Shown: positions 44,606-56,313, counted from the first letter of the stretch. The stretch is 64,000 nt of DNA from Luteolibacter sp. LG18 (GCF_036322585.1 NZ_AP024600.1:5022001-5086000); one strand, 5' to 3'. Numbers and translations: made by a program. Notes: generated by a model not told the origin, from the letters alone.

Positions 44606-45658
44606 TCACTTGTTGTATTTGTATGCGATCTCGTTATCGAGATACTGCTTGAGGTTATCCAGACCCTCCTCCAGCTCGGCGGAGATCGGGATCACCTCGA
44701 CCTTCGGGAAGCGCTGTTTGAAGATCTCGAGGTTCTCCGTGGCTCCTTCGACGTCCATCTTGTTCGCCACCACGATCCACGGGAAGCGGGCGAGCTCGGC
44801 GTCGTATTCCTTGATCTCCTTGCGGAGGATCTCGATGTCCGACACCGGGTCGCGGCCCTCGGTGCCGCCCATGTCCACCACGAAGAGGAGGACGCGGCAG
44901 CGGGTGATGTGGCGGAGGAACTCGTGGCCGAGGCCGCGGTTCTCATGCGCACCCTCGATCAGGCCGGGGATGTCGGCGATCGTGCAGCGGCGGAAACCGC
45001 CGAACTCGGCGACACCCACCATCGGCTGGAGGGTGGTGAAGGGATAAGCCGCCACCTTCGGCTTGGCGGCGGAGAGCTTGCCGAGGAGCGTGGACTTGCC
45101 CGCGTTCGGGAAGCCGACGAGGCCGGCATCGGCGATGCGGCGCAGTTCCAGGTAGAACACGGCCTGGTCGCCCGGGGTACCGAGCGTGTGCTCCTGGGGA
45201 GCCTGGTTGGTGGAGGTGCGGAAGTTCCAGTTGCCCTTGCCGCCGATACCACCGGCGCAGAGGATGAATTCCTGGCCGTTCTCGGTGAGGTCCGCCACAG
45301 GATCGAGGTCGATGCCTTCGTCGCTGCGCTCGGCCTCCACGGCCTCCATCACGGTGGCCGCGGTGCTGCGATAGACGACGGTGCCCGGGGGAACGCGGGC
45401 GACGACCTTCTTGCCGCCCTTGCCGGTCTTGCGGACGCCTCCGCCGGGCTTGCCGTCCTGGGCGATCAGTTTCGGATCGTAGAAGAACTGGCGGAGGTTG
45501 TCGGTGGACGGGTCGACCACCAGCACGATGTCGCCACCGTTGCCGCCGTCGCCACCGTCCGGGCCCCCACGGGGCACGAATTTCTCACGACGGAAGGAAA
45601 CGGCACCGTTTCCACCGTCGCCGGCTTTCGCAAAGATGCGGATGTGGTCGACGAACAT
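44606..45658 (-). CDS. obgE: Ribosome-associated GTPase ObgE/CgtA
   Basis: Obg binds the 50S subunit and links ribosome assembly to (p)ppGpp and the cell cycle. The 350-residue protein has the Gly-rich Obg fold (~1-158; GGPDGGDGGNGGDIVLV) and a G domain (~159-340) with GFPNAGKSTLL (G1), DIPGLIEGAHENRGLG (G3 and switch II) and NKMD (G4). The C-terminal OCT extension of some Obg proteins is absent. ATG at 45658 (MFVDHIRIFAKAGDGG) is the normal start. Confidence 0.95.
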   Translation of the reverse strand: MFVDHIRIFAKAGDGGNGAVSFRREKFVPRGGPDGGDGGNGGDIVLVVDPSTDNLRQFFYDPKLIAQDGKPGGGVRKTGKGGKKVVARVPPGTVVYRSTAATVMEAVEAERSDEGIDLDPVADLTENGQEFILCAGGIGGKGNWNFRTSTNQAPQEHTLGTPGDQAVFYLELRRIADAGLVGFPNAGKSTLLGKLSAAKPKVAAYPFTTLQPMVGVAEFGGFRRCTIADIPGLIEGAHENRGLGHEFLRHITRCRVLLFVVDMGGTEGRDPVSDIEILRKEIKEYDAELARFPWIVVANKMDVEGATENLEIFKQRFPKVEVIPISAELEEGLDNLKQYLDNEIAYKYNK

Positions 45659-45754
45659 GGGCGGAGGGTCGCCTCCATCACAACGGCTGGGAAGTGTAAA
45701 GTGAGAACTGTTCCTCGCTTCTTTCCTTCCATGTGGGTCGAAATGCTTTGTTCT

Positions 45755-46054
45755 TCAACGCTTGAGGCGAGAGATCCCCTTTCCGATCCACCACAACAGG
45801 CCGCCGACGAGCAGGGCGGCCGCGATATTCACTCCCGCCATGCAGGGGTTCACGTAGTCGACAAGCCTGTCGCCCCCCCGTGGCCGGTCCCACATCACGT
45901 GGGCGAGCGGCCAGCCAGTTCCGTGAAATCCGGCGGGATCTCCCCACTCAATGAAGTTCCCCACGACACCGCATCCGAGCCAGAAGAGGAACCACAGGAA
46001 GGCCCATGGCTTCCAAGGGGCAACGGGTGGGGCAGGCTGAACCGGGCGGGCCAT
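45755..46054 (-). CDS. Small membrane protein, unknown
   Basis: From ATG 46054 the product is 99 residues with two hydrophobic segments (WAFLWFLFWLGCGVVGNFI and VNIAAALLVGGLLWWIGKGI) and a short periplasmic loop. ATG 46084 would add 10 residues and overlap the upstream gene by 14 bp. No family is recognised. It is paired with another small membrane protein just upstream. Confidence 0.5.
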   Translation of the reverse strand: MARPVQPAPPVAPWKPWAFLWFLFWLGCGVVGNFIEWGDPAGFHGTGWPLAHVMWDRPRGGDRLVDYVNPCMAGVNIAAALLVGGLLWWIGKGISRLKR

Positions 46055-46070
46055 GGGGTGCAGACAAGGC

Positions 46071-46394
46071 TCACACCGGCGCACCGCCCCGGATCGCGTT
46101 CCGGGCGTTCCTTTGGCGGATCATACAAATGACGGAAACGCTGAGTACAATCACTCCAAGCACGAAGGCCACTCCTCCGATGAACAAGCCATTCAGGCCC
46201 ACCGAAACGTGAAGGGCCAAGGCAGAAGGATCCCCGATGCCCGACCGTCCGAGCGTGGTGTTGGCCCTCACCATGGAGAACAGGCACACCAGAAGCCCGA
46301 TGACCGGACCGCACATCAACAGGGCACCCGCGATGACTCCGACAAAGGGACCACGGTTCCGGGATTGGGCTGACAGCGGCGGGGGCGGGTTCAT
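46071..46394 (-). CDS. Small membrane protein, unknown
   Basis: The 107-residue product has two or three hydrophobic segments (PFVGVIAGALLMCGPVIGLL, VGLNGLFIGGVAFVLGVIVL) and a basic C-terminus (RQRNARNAIRGG). The layout loosely recalls MotA/ExbB-type helices, but it is too short to assign. Its stop lies 16 bp before the ATG of the next small membrane protein, suggesting a two-gene operon. Confidence 0.5.
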   Translation of the reverse strand: MNPPPPLSAQSRNRGPFVGVIAGALLMCGPVIGLLVCLFSMVRANTTLGRSGIGDPSALALHVSVGLNGLFIGGVAFVLGVIVLSVSVICMIRQRNARNAIRGGAPV

Positions 46395-46512
46395 GCGTTG
46401 CTGGGCTTAGCGCAATCCGAGGACGGAGGAAAGCGGATAGGGCATTGCCCTGAAGAGAAAATCACCGGGAGCAAAGCGGCGGAAGCACGACATCCGGACG
46501 GGGCTCGCGCTC

Positions 46513-46542
46513 CCACTAACAAGCAAGGAATGCTTGTGCTAC
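46513..46542 (-). repeat. REP unit containing a stop codon
   Basis: CCACTA, then ACAAGCA (46519-46525)/TGCTTGT (46531-46537) with a 5-nt loop, then CTAC at 46539-46542. The TAG stop of the minus-strand YkgJ-type gene (46539-46541) lies in this GTAG. The stem is that of the copies near 8.6, 25.1 and 63.1 kb. Confidence 0.8.
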
Positions 46543-46943
46543 TTGGCGATCCCTCGGGCCATAGCCTCGGCCATCGGGATCGGCTTCGCGTGGCAGACCT
46601 GCCGCCAGCCGGGGAAGTTCCACTTGTTGGGAAAGCCGCCGCACTGGCCGGGTTTCACGGCGTGGATGCGGCAGGAGTTTCCCTCCAGCATGATGCACTC
46701 ATGATTCTCCTTTTCGATCAGCGAGAGGCCCTGGCGGTTGGTGCGGAGGCGCGTGTATTGGTCGAGGAAGGCGGCCTCGGTCATGCCGAGATACTCCGCG
46801 ATCACTGGGATCTCCTCCTCTTCCAATCGCACGTCACCGGGCCACTTGCAGCAGGCGGTGCAGCGGTCGCAGACGTAGAAGGTGTCCGGATCCAGATAGA
46901 CATCGCGGTTGCCGGGGCTGCCGGCGGACGGGCCGGAGGTCAC
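46539..46943 (-). CDS. YkgJ-type Cys-cluster (metal-chelating) protein
   Basis: From GTG 46943 the product is 134 residues. It carries the CxxCxxCC signature CDRCTACCKWPGDVRL (~24-39), then CIMLEGNSCRIHAVKPGQC, as in the YkgJ/UPF0153 family of predicted zinc- or iron-binding proteins. The GTG overlaps the stop of the upstream amidase (GTGA at 46940-46943), so the two are translationally coupled. The longer frame upstream is a shadow of the amidase gene. The function of the family is not established. Confidence 0.75.
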   Translation of the reverse strand: MTSGPSAGSPGNRDVYLDPDTFYVCDRCTACCKWPGDVRLEEEEIPVIAEYLGMTEAAFLDQYTRLRTNRQGLSLIEKENHECIMLEGNSCRIHAVKPGQCGGFPNKWNFPGWRQVCHAKPIPMAEAMARGIAK

Positions 46944-47662
46944 TGCAGCGAGCGGTAGTAGTAGTTCACCTTGCCTTGGAACCAGCGCCACTTCGCGCCC
47001 GGGCGGCCGTTGTCCATGAGGAACCACGGGCAGTTCTTGTGCTCCGGGCTGCAACCGTGGCGCGGCCAGTGGTAGTGCGGGACGACGTTGCGCAGCGGGA
47101 TGTTGTAGCGCTTCATCAGGTAGGCGGTGAGCATGGCCGCGCGCTCGATGGTGGCGGTGCGGTTGCCGCCGCGGTTCTCGCACATCTCGATGCCGATCGA
47201 GTAGTTGTTGCCGGGGCCGTTGAAATCGGCGTGCTCGCCCTGTTCGTTGCAGGGCATGTGTTGGATGGCCACGCGGGAGTCCACGGTGAAGTGCCAGATG
47301 AGGAAGCCGATGCGGTTGAAGCCCTTGCGTTTCGGGGCGCGGAGGGCGCCGCGCTTCAGGGCCAGCGCGTGCTTCGAGGCATCCGCGGAGAAGTTCTGGG
47401 TGCTGTGGATGGTGATGTAGCGCGGGTTCATCGGGCGCACCACCTTGCGACCGTAGGTGCCCTTCGCGACCATGTCCGGCTTGAGGTTGATCTTGCGGAC
47501 CAAGGTGGACGTCGAAAGCGAGCCGGGCTGGGCCTGGGGAATCGGGGTCGGACGCCAGTTCAGGACGCGGTCCGGGCCACCGCCCGGCGGGCCGATCTGG
47601 GTGCAGTTCGTCGAGAACAGGGCGCAGACGAGAAGGGAGAACAGGATGGCGCACGAACGCAT
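46940..47662 (-). CDS. N-acetylmuramoyl-L-alanine amidase (Amidase_2/PGRP type), exported
   Basis: The 240-residue protein has an N-terminal export signal (MRSCAILFSLLVCALFSTNC) with a cysteine that could be lipidated, although the STNC lipobox is atypical. The amidase domain (~70-225) has ITIHSTQNFSADA (first zinc His), FLIWHFTVDSR, YSIGIEMCENRGG and VPHYHWPRHGCSPEHKNCP (zinc His and the Cys/Asp ligand region). It cleaves the bond between MurNAc and the stem peptide, in cell-wall turnover or recycling. ATG at 47662 is chosen over 47677. It is divergent from mfd. Confidence 0.8.
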   Translation of the reverse strand: MRSCAILFSLLVCALFSTNCTQIGPPGGGPDRVLNWRPTPIPQAQPGSLSTSTLVRKINLKPDMVAKGTYGRKVVRPMNPRYITIHSTQNFSADASKHALALKRGALRAPKRKGFNRIGFLIWHFTVDSRVAIQHMPCNEQGEHADFNGPGNNYSIGIEMCENRGGNRTATIERAAMLTAYLMKRYNIPLRNVVPHYHWPRHGCSPEHKNCPWFLMDNGRPGAKWRWFQGKVNYYYRSLQ

Positions 47663-47694
47663 GCGCGAGCCTAGCACGTTCCGGAAAAAGGTGA

Positions 47695-50934
<3,240 letters not shown>

Positions 50935-50954
50935 TTTTCCCGCCACACGACGTC

Positions 50955-51284
50955 ATGGAAAAGCACCTCACCATCCTTCAATTCATCGAGCAAATCAGCC
51001 CGTTGGTTGATTCACTGGCATGCTCTTTCATTGATCATTGGGATGCCGACCTTTGCGCGATCGGTCTGACGGATGGCTGCCACCTGATTTACGTCAACAC
51101 CTGCCGCCATCTTGAGATTCACCCGGTACGATATGACTACGATATCGAGGTCATCACCGAACCCGAAACCGGAATCGGCAAAGTAATCCGTGAGGGCGAA
51201 GGAGTTTCCTTGGAGGATCTGAAAATGGAGATCCGGAATCGCTTCGGTCCGGGTCCCGCAACCGGGTGCCAGACGGCCCCGTAA
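50955..51284 (+). CDS. Small hypothetical protein, C-terminus formed by a repeat
   Basis: The product is 109 residues from ATG 50955; an upstream GTG at 50931 overlaps the mfd stop and is an alternative. The sequence has an acidic alpha/beta character (SFIDHWDADLCAIGLTDGCH, YDYDIEVITEPETGIG). No family is recognised. The last few residues and the TAA stop fall inside a palindromic repeat (51278-51295), so the original C-terminus may have been altered by its insertion. Confidence 0.45.
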   Translation: MEKHLTILQFIEQISPLVDSLACSFIDHWDADLCAIGLTDGCHLIYVNTCRHLEIHPVRYDYDIEVITEPETGIGKVIREGEGVSLEDLKMEIRNRFGPGPATGCQTAP

Positions 51285-51295
51285 ACGGGAACTAC
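51278..51295 (-). repeat. Half REP unit, inverse orientation, containing a TAA stop
   Basis: A short stem CCCG/CGGG with loop TAAA is followed by AACTAC. This and the next ~12 bp match the right end of the element at 62262-62329. The loop TAA is the stop codon of the gene to the left. No forward partner is present. Boundaries may be off by one base. Confidence 0.55.
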
Positions 51296-51352
51296 ATACG
51301 AAGAGCCGAAGCCCGACGGGGCAGTGGGGATGTTGAAGCCACGGTGAGCAAT

Positions 51353-51456
51353 GTAGCCGAAAGCTCCGCTTTCGAATCGTCTCCGCCAGCTCCGTTGGCG
51401 GTGGCTCACCGGCCAAACGATCTCCGTCCCGCCGGAAAGCCGGAGCTTTCGGCTAC
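51353..51456. repeat. Complete REPIN in a convergent gap
   Basis: The forward unit GTAGC, CGAAAG/CTTTCG (51358-51374) is followed by a CCGCCA/TGGCGG stem. The inverse unit GAAAGC/GCTTTC (51435-51450) is followed by CTAC (51453-51456). The TAG stop of the minus-strand phosphoesterase (51453-51455) is inside the right GTAG. It is 104 bp long. Confidence 0.8.
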
Positions 51457-51992
51457 AAGGTGATGAACCGGTGCCCGTAGACGCCGATGACTCCGGTGCC
51501 ATTCAACTGGCTCTCCGCGTTCACGTGCTGGTGGCCGTGCAGCAGAAGCCGTGGCTTTTTCACCTCGATGTAGCGGTTGAACGCTCGGAATCCGAAATGC
51601 ACGTCGTCGTCATCGCGATCGTGGATGCCTGCCGGGGAGTTGTGCCCCACGAAGATGTCCACCGCGGGAAAATCGATCAGCGCCAGCTCCACGTCCGATT
51701 GATCGAAGAGATGGTACCCACGCGGCTTGTATCTCCATGCGCCGCGGAATCCGCCGAAGGTGAAGCCATCCACCTCCACCACATTCAGGTGCAGGTTCTC
51801 TATCGGCGGTGGAAACACGCTCGCGGTGTCGTGGTTCCCCTTCACCGCCAGCACCCGGCGCGCGCCACAGCGCTCCGCCGCCTTCAGGATGATGGAATCG
51901 GACACATCCCCGCAGGAAACCAACACGTCCGCGGGCTGCACGGGCAGCTCGTTCAAGAGGCATTCGTCGTCGGCAATCACCAGCACCACCAT
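51453..51992 (-). CDS. Calcineurin-like metallophosphoesterase
   Basis: The 179-residue protein from ATG 51992 has the phosphoesterase motifs LVSCGDVSDS (GDxxD), AVKGNHDTAS (GNHD), DIFVGHNSPAG (GH) and LLLHGHQHVN (GHxH). The first motif, normally DxH, reads IADDECLLN, so the first metal site is altered. This may still bind metal through the Asp. Substrates of small members include cyclic nucleotides and phosphodiesters; none can be assigned. Its stop lies inside a REPIN. It is divergent from a hydrolase gene across a region with an 8-bp inverted repeat. Confidence 0.8.
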   Translation of the reverse strand: MVVLVIADDECLLNELPVQPADVLVSCGDVSDSIILKAAERCGARRVLAVKGNHDTASVFPPPIENLHLNVVEVDGFTFGGFRGAWRYKPRGYHLFDQSDVELALIDFPAVDIFVGHNSPAGIHDRDDDDVHFGFRAFNRYIEVKKPRLLLHGHQHVNAESQLNGTGVIGVYGHRFITL

Positions 51993-52076
51993 GCGGGGAA
52001 TTGGATCGGAGCAGGCCCCGGCAGGCGAGCCTGAACACCGGGCGAATGGCGGCGTCGCGCTCCCCTTCTCGGAATC

Positions 52077-52120
52077 GCATTGCCAGCACGGGCCGTCCCC
52101 TGCTTGTGTTAGGGCAATGC
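52077..52120. promoter_or_regulatory. Inverted repeat between divergent genes
   Basis: GCATTGCC (52077-52084) and GGCAATGC (52113-52120) form a perfect 8-bp inverted repeat with a 28-nt interval, ending 11 bp before the hydrolase ATG. It could be an operator for the divergent pair or a leader stem. Confidence 0.35.
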
Positions 52121-52130
52121 CGCCCCGCTC

Positions 52131-53081
52131 ATGAAGCGTCTTTTGCTCATCTTCCCACTCATCGGCCTCGCCTTCGCGGGGACCGAGATTGAACTGAAAA
52201 CGCCCACCGGTGTGTTGAAAGGCACGTTGGAGGAACCGGCCCACGCGGACAAGTCGCTGGTGGTGCTCATCCACCCCGGCTCGGGTCCCACCGACCGCAA
52301 CGGCAACTCGATCGGCCTGCCCGGCAACAACGACAGCCTCAAGATGCTCGCGGAGGGTCTCGCCGCCCGAGGCATCGCCTCGGTGCGCATCGACAAACGC
52401 GGCATCGCGGCCAGCAAGCCCGCCGGCCCGAAAAAGGAGGATGACCTGCTCTTCGACTCCTACGTGGACGATACCGTGGCGTGGCTCGGCCACCTGCAGG
52501 GCGAGCTCGGATTCAAGAAAACCGTGGTGCTCGGCCACAGCGAGGGCGCGCTGATCGGGCTGGTGGCGGCGGGCAGGCGGCCCGTGGACGGCTACATCTC
52601 CGTGGCGGGCACCGCCCGCCGGGCCTCGCCCCTGCTCCGCGAGCAATTGAAAACCAAACTCCCGCCCAATCTACTGGGGGAAGCCACGGTGATCCTGCAA
52701 CAACTCGACCAGGGCCAGAAGGTGGCGAAGGTGTCACCGGAGTTGAACATCCTCTTCCGTCCCAGCGTGCAGCCCTATCTGATCTCGTGGATCAAATACA
52801 CGCCCACCACCGAGATCGCCAAGCTCACCGCCCCGGCGCTCATCGTCCAGGGCACCACCGATATCCAGGTGCCCGTGGCCGACGCGGATGCCCTGCACGC
52901 GGCCGATCCCGCCTCGGTGTTGCTCAAGATCGAGGGGATGAACCACGTGCTGAAGGCGGTCGGGGCCGATCAAAAGGACCAGATCACCTCGTATTCGAAC
53001 CCGAAACTGCCCCTCCACCCGGAGCTGCTGGGGCCGGTCGCCACTTTCCTGCAAGGAATCCGAGGCAATCCGGTGCCCTGA
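52131..53081 (+). CDS. Exported alpha/beta hydrolase
   Basis: The 316-residue protein has a signal peptide (MKRLLLIFPLIGLAFA) and a canonical hydrolase fold: LVVLIHPGSGPTDRNGN (oxyanion region, ~43-59), VVLGHSEGALIG (nucleophile Ser in GHSEG, ~135), the acid in VQGTTDIQVP (~245) and His in IEGMNHVLK (~270). Similar exported hydrolases act on esters, often of plant or microbial polysaccharides or xenobiotics. The substrate is unknown. It lies upstream of the surA-like gene with a 112-bp gap. Confidence 0.85.
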   Translation: MKRLLLIFPLIGLAFAGTEIELKTPTGVLKGTLEEPAHADKSLVVLIHPGSGPTDRNGNSIGLPGNNDSLKMLAEGLAARGIASVRIDKRGIAASKPAGPKKEDDLLFDSYVDDTVAWLGHLQGELGFKKTVVLGHSEGALIGLVAAGRRPVDGYISVAGTARRASPLLREQLKTKLPPNLLGEATVILQQLDQGQKVAKVSPELNILFRPSVQPYLISWIKYTPTTEIAKLTAPALIVQGTTDIQVPVADADALHAADPASVLLKIEGMNHVLKAVGADQKDQITSYSNPKLPLHPELLGPVATFLQGIRGNPVP

Positions 53082-53193
53082 CTCCGCTGTATGGCCGGAT
53101 TGGTTTCCCCGCTTGCAATCGGCCCCCGGTAACGGGAGAGTCGGCCGCAACGGCGAATCCATCCGGACAACCTGCCGCCCCTGCGAAACCTCC

Positions 53194-54177
53194 ATGAAGC
53201 TCCGCTCCTTCTTCGCCCTCCTGCTTTTCGCGTCCGCCGTCCACGCCGCCCCCGTCGAAGTCAACGGCATCGCCGCCAAGGTGAACGGCCGGGTGGTGAC
53301 CAAGAACCAGGTGTCCTTCATGCTGGCTCCGTATTTCGCCCAGCTCGCCACCCAGTTCCCGCGCCGTGGCCCGGATTTCGAAAAGAAGCTCAAGGAAGCC
53401 CGCGACAAGGTGCTCAACGAGCTGATCGACCGCGAGATCATCCTCGACGAGTTCAAGGTGCTGGGTGCCACGATGAAGCAGCAGGCCGTGGACGATGAGA
53501 TCAACCGCCAGGTCCGCGAGCTCTACAACGGCAACAAGGAGAAGTTCAACGAGGAGCTCCGCAAGAACCGCCTGACCATGGACGGCTTCCGCGAGATGAC
53601 CCGTGAGAAGCTGGTGGTGCAGGCCATGCGCGCCCAGCATTTCTCCGATGCGCCGCCGCCGCTCCCGAACGAGATCCAGAAGGAATACAATGAGGCCAAG
53701 GCCTCCTTCCGGGACATGACCAAGGATGTCATCACTTTCCAGATGATCTTCATCCCGTCCTCGGACGCCGCCCATCCGGAGTCCACCCCGCAGACCCAGC
53801 TCGCGCTCGCCGAGGAAGTGATGACCCAGGTCCAGGCCGGCAAGGATTTCGCGGAGCTGGCGAAGACCCACTCGAAGGACGCTTTCGCTGAAACCGGTGG
53901 CACCCGTGAGAACGTGCCGCGCACCGACCTTTCCCCGGCCTTCTCCGCCATCCTGTTCGAAGCCGAGGTCGGCAAGCCGGTCGGTCCGCTGCTGGACCCG
54001 CAGGGCTTTTCGATCGTGAAGGTGGTCAAGAAGGAGCTTGGGCCATCCGAGCCGCTTTCCAATCCGAAGGTCCGCCAGATGATCGAGGAGCGCGTCCGCC
54101 GCAACAAGACCGCGGGCGAATACGAGCGCTGGATCGAATCGAAGCGCAAGCGCGCGATCATCGACCGCAAGATCTGA
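53194..54177 (+). CDS. SurA-like periplasmic peptidyl-prolyl isomerase/chaperone
   Basis: ATG 53194 gives a signal peptide (MKLRSFFALLLFASAVHA). The 327-residue product has a SurA N-terminal chaperone domain (~25-170; IAAKVNGRVVTKNQV, LNELIDREIILDEFKVLG) and a single parvulin domain (~180-290; DVITFQMIFIP, AEEVMTQVQAGKDFAELAKT). SurA escorts unfolded outer-membrane proteins to BAM. The enzyme is followed 7 bp later by a VOC protein and then pdxA, recalling the surA-pdxA linkage in E. coli. Confidence 0.85.
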   Translation: MKLRSFFALLLFASAVHAAPVEVNGIAAKVNGRVVTKNQVSFMLAPYFAQLATQFPRRGPDFEKKLKEARDKVLNELIDREIILDEFKVLGATMKQQAVDDEINRQVRELYNGNKEKFNEELRKNRLTMDGFREMTREKLVVQAMRAQHFSDAPPPLPNEIQKEYNEAKASFRDMTKDVITFQMIFIPSSDAAHPESTPQTQLALAEEVMTQVQAGKDFAELAKTHSKDAFAETGGTRENVPRTDLSPAFSAILFEAEVGKPVGPLLDPQGFSIVKVVKKELGPSEPLSNPKVRQMIEERVRRNKTAGEYERWIESKRKRAIIDRKI

Positions 54178-54184
54178 GCCGGGC

Positions 54185-54541
54185 ATGCACCTGGGGCACC
54201 TCGATATCTGCCTGTCGGTCAAGGATCTGGCCGCCTCGCTGGAGTTCTACGGCGCCCTCGGCTTCTCCCCTGCGGATGGAAGCCTCGACCTTGGTTACGT
54301 CATCGTGGCCAAGGACCAGACGCGAATCGGCCTCTACCGCCACGCGGAACCGGACATGCTGAACTTCCGCGGAGCCGATATCGTGGCGCTGGCAGCCCAT
54401 CTCAAGTCCCGCGACCTGCCGGTGCCCGAGCCCGATCACGAGGCGGATGGCTCGACCGGTTTCAGCCTGACTGATCCGGACGGTCATCTGCTCTACTTCA
54501 ACACCTTGCCGGGGCACGACCCCGCCCCGGAGGAATCCTAG
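54185..54541 (+). CDS. VOC (glyoxalase/bleomycin-resistance) family protein
   Basis: The 118-residue protein has one VOC module: GHLDICLSVKDLAASLEFYG at the N-terminus (metal-ligand His and the usual ASxxFY helix), VIVAKDQTRIGLYRH in the middle and GFSLTDPDGHLLYFN at the C-terminus (D-P-D-G-H ligand region). Members catalyse metal-dependent isomerisation, dioxygenation or resistance; the reaction is unknown. It sits between surA-like and pdxA with 7-bp and 1-bp gaps, so it is certainly in the same operon. Confidence 0.85.
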   Translation: MHLGHLDICLSVKDLAASLEFYGALGFSPADGSLDLGYVIVAKDQTRIGLYRHAEPDMLNFRGADIVALAAHLKSRDLPVPEPDHEADGSTGFSLTDPDGHLLYFNTLPGHDPAPEES

Positions 54542-54542
54542 C

Positions 54543-55400
54543 ATGCCCCGCATCGCCATCACCCTCGGAGACCCGGCGGGCATCGGCCCGGAGGTAGTCC
54601 GGAAGGCCCTGCAATCGGGAGCCCTCCCGGCAGGCCACGAATTTCTCCTGATCGGTGACGAGGCCGCCGGCACCCCTAGAAAGCCGGATGCCCGCTCGGC
54701 CACCGCTTCGTTCCAGGCACTGAAGGAAGCCGCCGCGATGCTAAACGACGGCCGTGCTGACGCGGTCGTAACGGCCCCGGTTTCCAAGGCCCAGCTCCAG
54801 AGCGTGGGCTTCACCTACCCCGGCCAGACCGAGTTTTTCGCCGCCGCCCAGGGCATCACCGACTACGGCATGTGCCTCAGCGGCGACACGCTCACCGTGG
54901 CCCTCGCCACCATCCATGAACCGCTGGCTGCGGTGCCATCCCTGCTGACGGTGGAAGGTCTCGTCCGCACCGGCAAGCTGCTGGCTGACTTCCTGAGCCG
55001 GAAGGGCGACCGCCGCCCCCGGATCGCAGTGGCCGGACTCAATCCGCACGCGGGTGAAGGCGGAGCCTTCGGCGACGAGGAAATCCGGATCATCTCCCCT
55101 GCCATTGAGGCGCTCAACGCACTGGGAATCGCCACCTTCGAGGGCCCCGGCGTGCCGGACGCGATCTTCCGGGACGCCGCCCGCGGCCAGTTCGATGGCG
55201 TGCTGGCGATGTATCACGACCAGGGGCTGATCCCACTGAAGCTGCTCGATTTCGACACCGCCGTGAATGTCACGCTGGGCCTGCCGAAACCGCGCACCAG
55301 CCCGGACCACGGTACCGCCTTCGGCATCGCCGGGCAGGACATCGCCGACGCCTCCTCGATGATCCGCGCCATCCGCCTCGCGTGCGAGATGGCAGGATAA
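54543..55400 (+). CDS. pdxA: 4-hydroxythreonine-4-phosphate dehydrogenase PdxA
   Basis: PdxA oxidises 4-phosphohydroxy-L-threonine to an unstable keto acid in the DXP-dependent pyridoxal 5'-phosphate pathway. The 285-residue protein has ITLGDPAGIGPEVV (~5-18), VVTAPVSKAQLQ, GQTEFFAA, LNPHAGEGGAFGDEE (~163-177; metal-ligand His), YHDQGLIPLKLL (~225) and TSPDHGTAFGIAG (~256). It is somewhat shorter than E. coli PdxA (329). It is the third gene after surA-like and VOC, and converges with a minus-strand gene 10 bp away. Confidence 0.92.
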   Translation: MPRIAITLGDPAGIGPEVVRKALQSGALPAGHEFLLIGDEAAGTPRKPDARSATASFQALKEAAAMLNDGRADAVVTAPVSKAQLQSVGFTYPGQTEFFAAAQGITDYGMCLSGDTLTVALATIHEPLAAVPSLLTVEGLVRTGKLLADFLSRKGDRRPRIAVAGLNPHAGEGGAFGDEEIRIISPAIEALNALGIATFEGPGVPDAIFRDAARGQFDGVLAMYHDQGLIPLKLLDFDTAVNVTLGLPKPRTSPDHGTAFGIAGQDIADASSMIRAIRLACEMAG

Positions 55401-55410
55401 AAGGAACGGC

Positions 55411-56313
55411 TCACTTCCCGTTCAGCTTCGCCACCGTCGCGGCATCCACGATGAAGGTGCGGGTGTCCACCGCCTTCGGCACGCCATTGGCCTCGATCTG
55501 GTATTCGAACGCCTTGATCGGCTTCACCCCCTGATATTCGGACAACAGGTAAACGCGGATCGTCATCGCCTCCTTGCCGGTGCCGCCATCCAGCTTGCGG
55601 GTGGTGAACTGGACCTCGTTGAGGCCATCCAGCGCCCCGCCAATCACCACTTCCGCCTCCTTGGCGTTGGCGAACTTGTGGCGGCTGATCTTGTTCACCT
55701 GCACCTGCACCTCGCGACCCGGGCAGAAGACATAGACCTTCGCGATGTATTTCGCCGTCGGAGCGGCCGGCGGCACCGGCGGCACCACCCCGCTGGGCTG
55801 CGCATCCGGGGTTTCATCGAGATAGCGGAGGTTGCCAGCCGCCAGCTCGCCGCGGACCGCCGCCAGCGCGGCCAGGTTCACGTAATCCGCACGATCGTAT
55901 TTCCAAGCAGCCCCCTCCTGAAGGAAGGACAGCACCAGAAGGTTCTCAGTCGGAGCCACGCCCTCGATCCCGAAATCGATCTTGCCGAAGTAGGAAAGCT
56001 TGGCGGTCGGGCCCTTTTGTTTGGCCTGGAGGAACTTCAACCCCTTCAGAGCCGGTGGCGGCGCGGGGAGCTCGAACACCCCGGCGGGATAAGCGCGTTT
56101 TTCGGAAACCAGTCGGTTACGGATTTCCATCTGGCGGGACTGGGCCGTCGAGGCCTTCCAGGTATCCACATCCTTGCGGACCATGGCATCCTGCCAGCGG
56201 ATGTAGGTCGTTTCCAACGGCACGCGAAGTGCTTCCTGGGCGCTTGCAATTCCCGGGCAGGCGATACCGGCCAGCACCGCCACGGCGAAAAGAGAGAAAA
56301 TCGGTCGGCTCAC
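55411..56313 (-). CDS. Secreted protein of unknown function
   Basis: GTG 56313 gives a clean signal peptide (SRPIFSLFAVAVLAGIACP, cleaved after SAQ). The 300-residue product has an N-terminal region (~30-160) resembling a small alpha/beta module used for turnover or binding (WQDAMVRKDVDTWKASTAQS), a Pro-rich linker (~190-200) and a C-terminal beta domain (~205-300). No family is recognised with certainty. The gene is divergent from a hydrolase-like gene and converges with pdxA. Confidence 0.65.
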   Translation of the reverse strand: MSRPIFSLFAVAVLAGIACPGIASAQEALRVPLETTYIRWQDAMVRKDVDTWKASTAQSRQMEIRNRLVSEKRAYPAGVFELPAPPPALKGLKFLQAKQKGPTAKLSYFGKIDFGIEGVAPTENLLVLSFLQEGAAWKYDRADYVNLAALAAVRGELAAGNLRYLDETPDAQPSGVVPPVPPAAPTAKYIAKVYVFCPGREVQVQVNKISRHKFANAKEAEVVIGGALDGLNEVQFTTRKLDGGTGKEAMTIRVYLLSEYQGVKPIKAFEYQIEANGVPKAVDTRTFIVDAATVAKLNGK

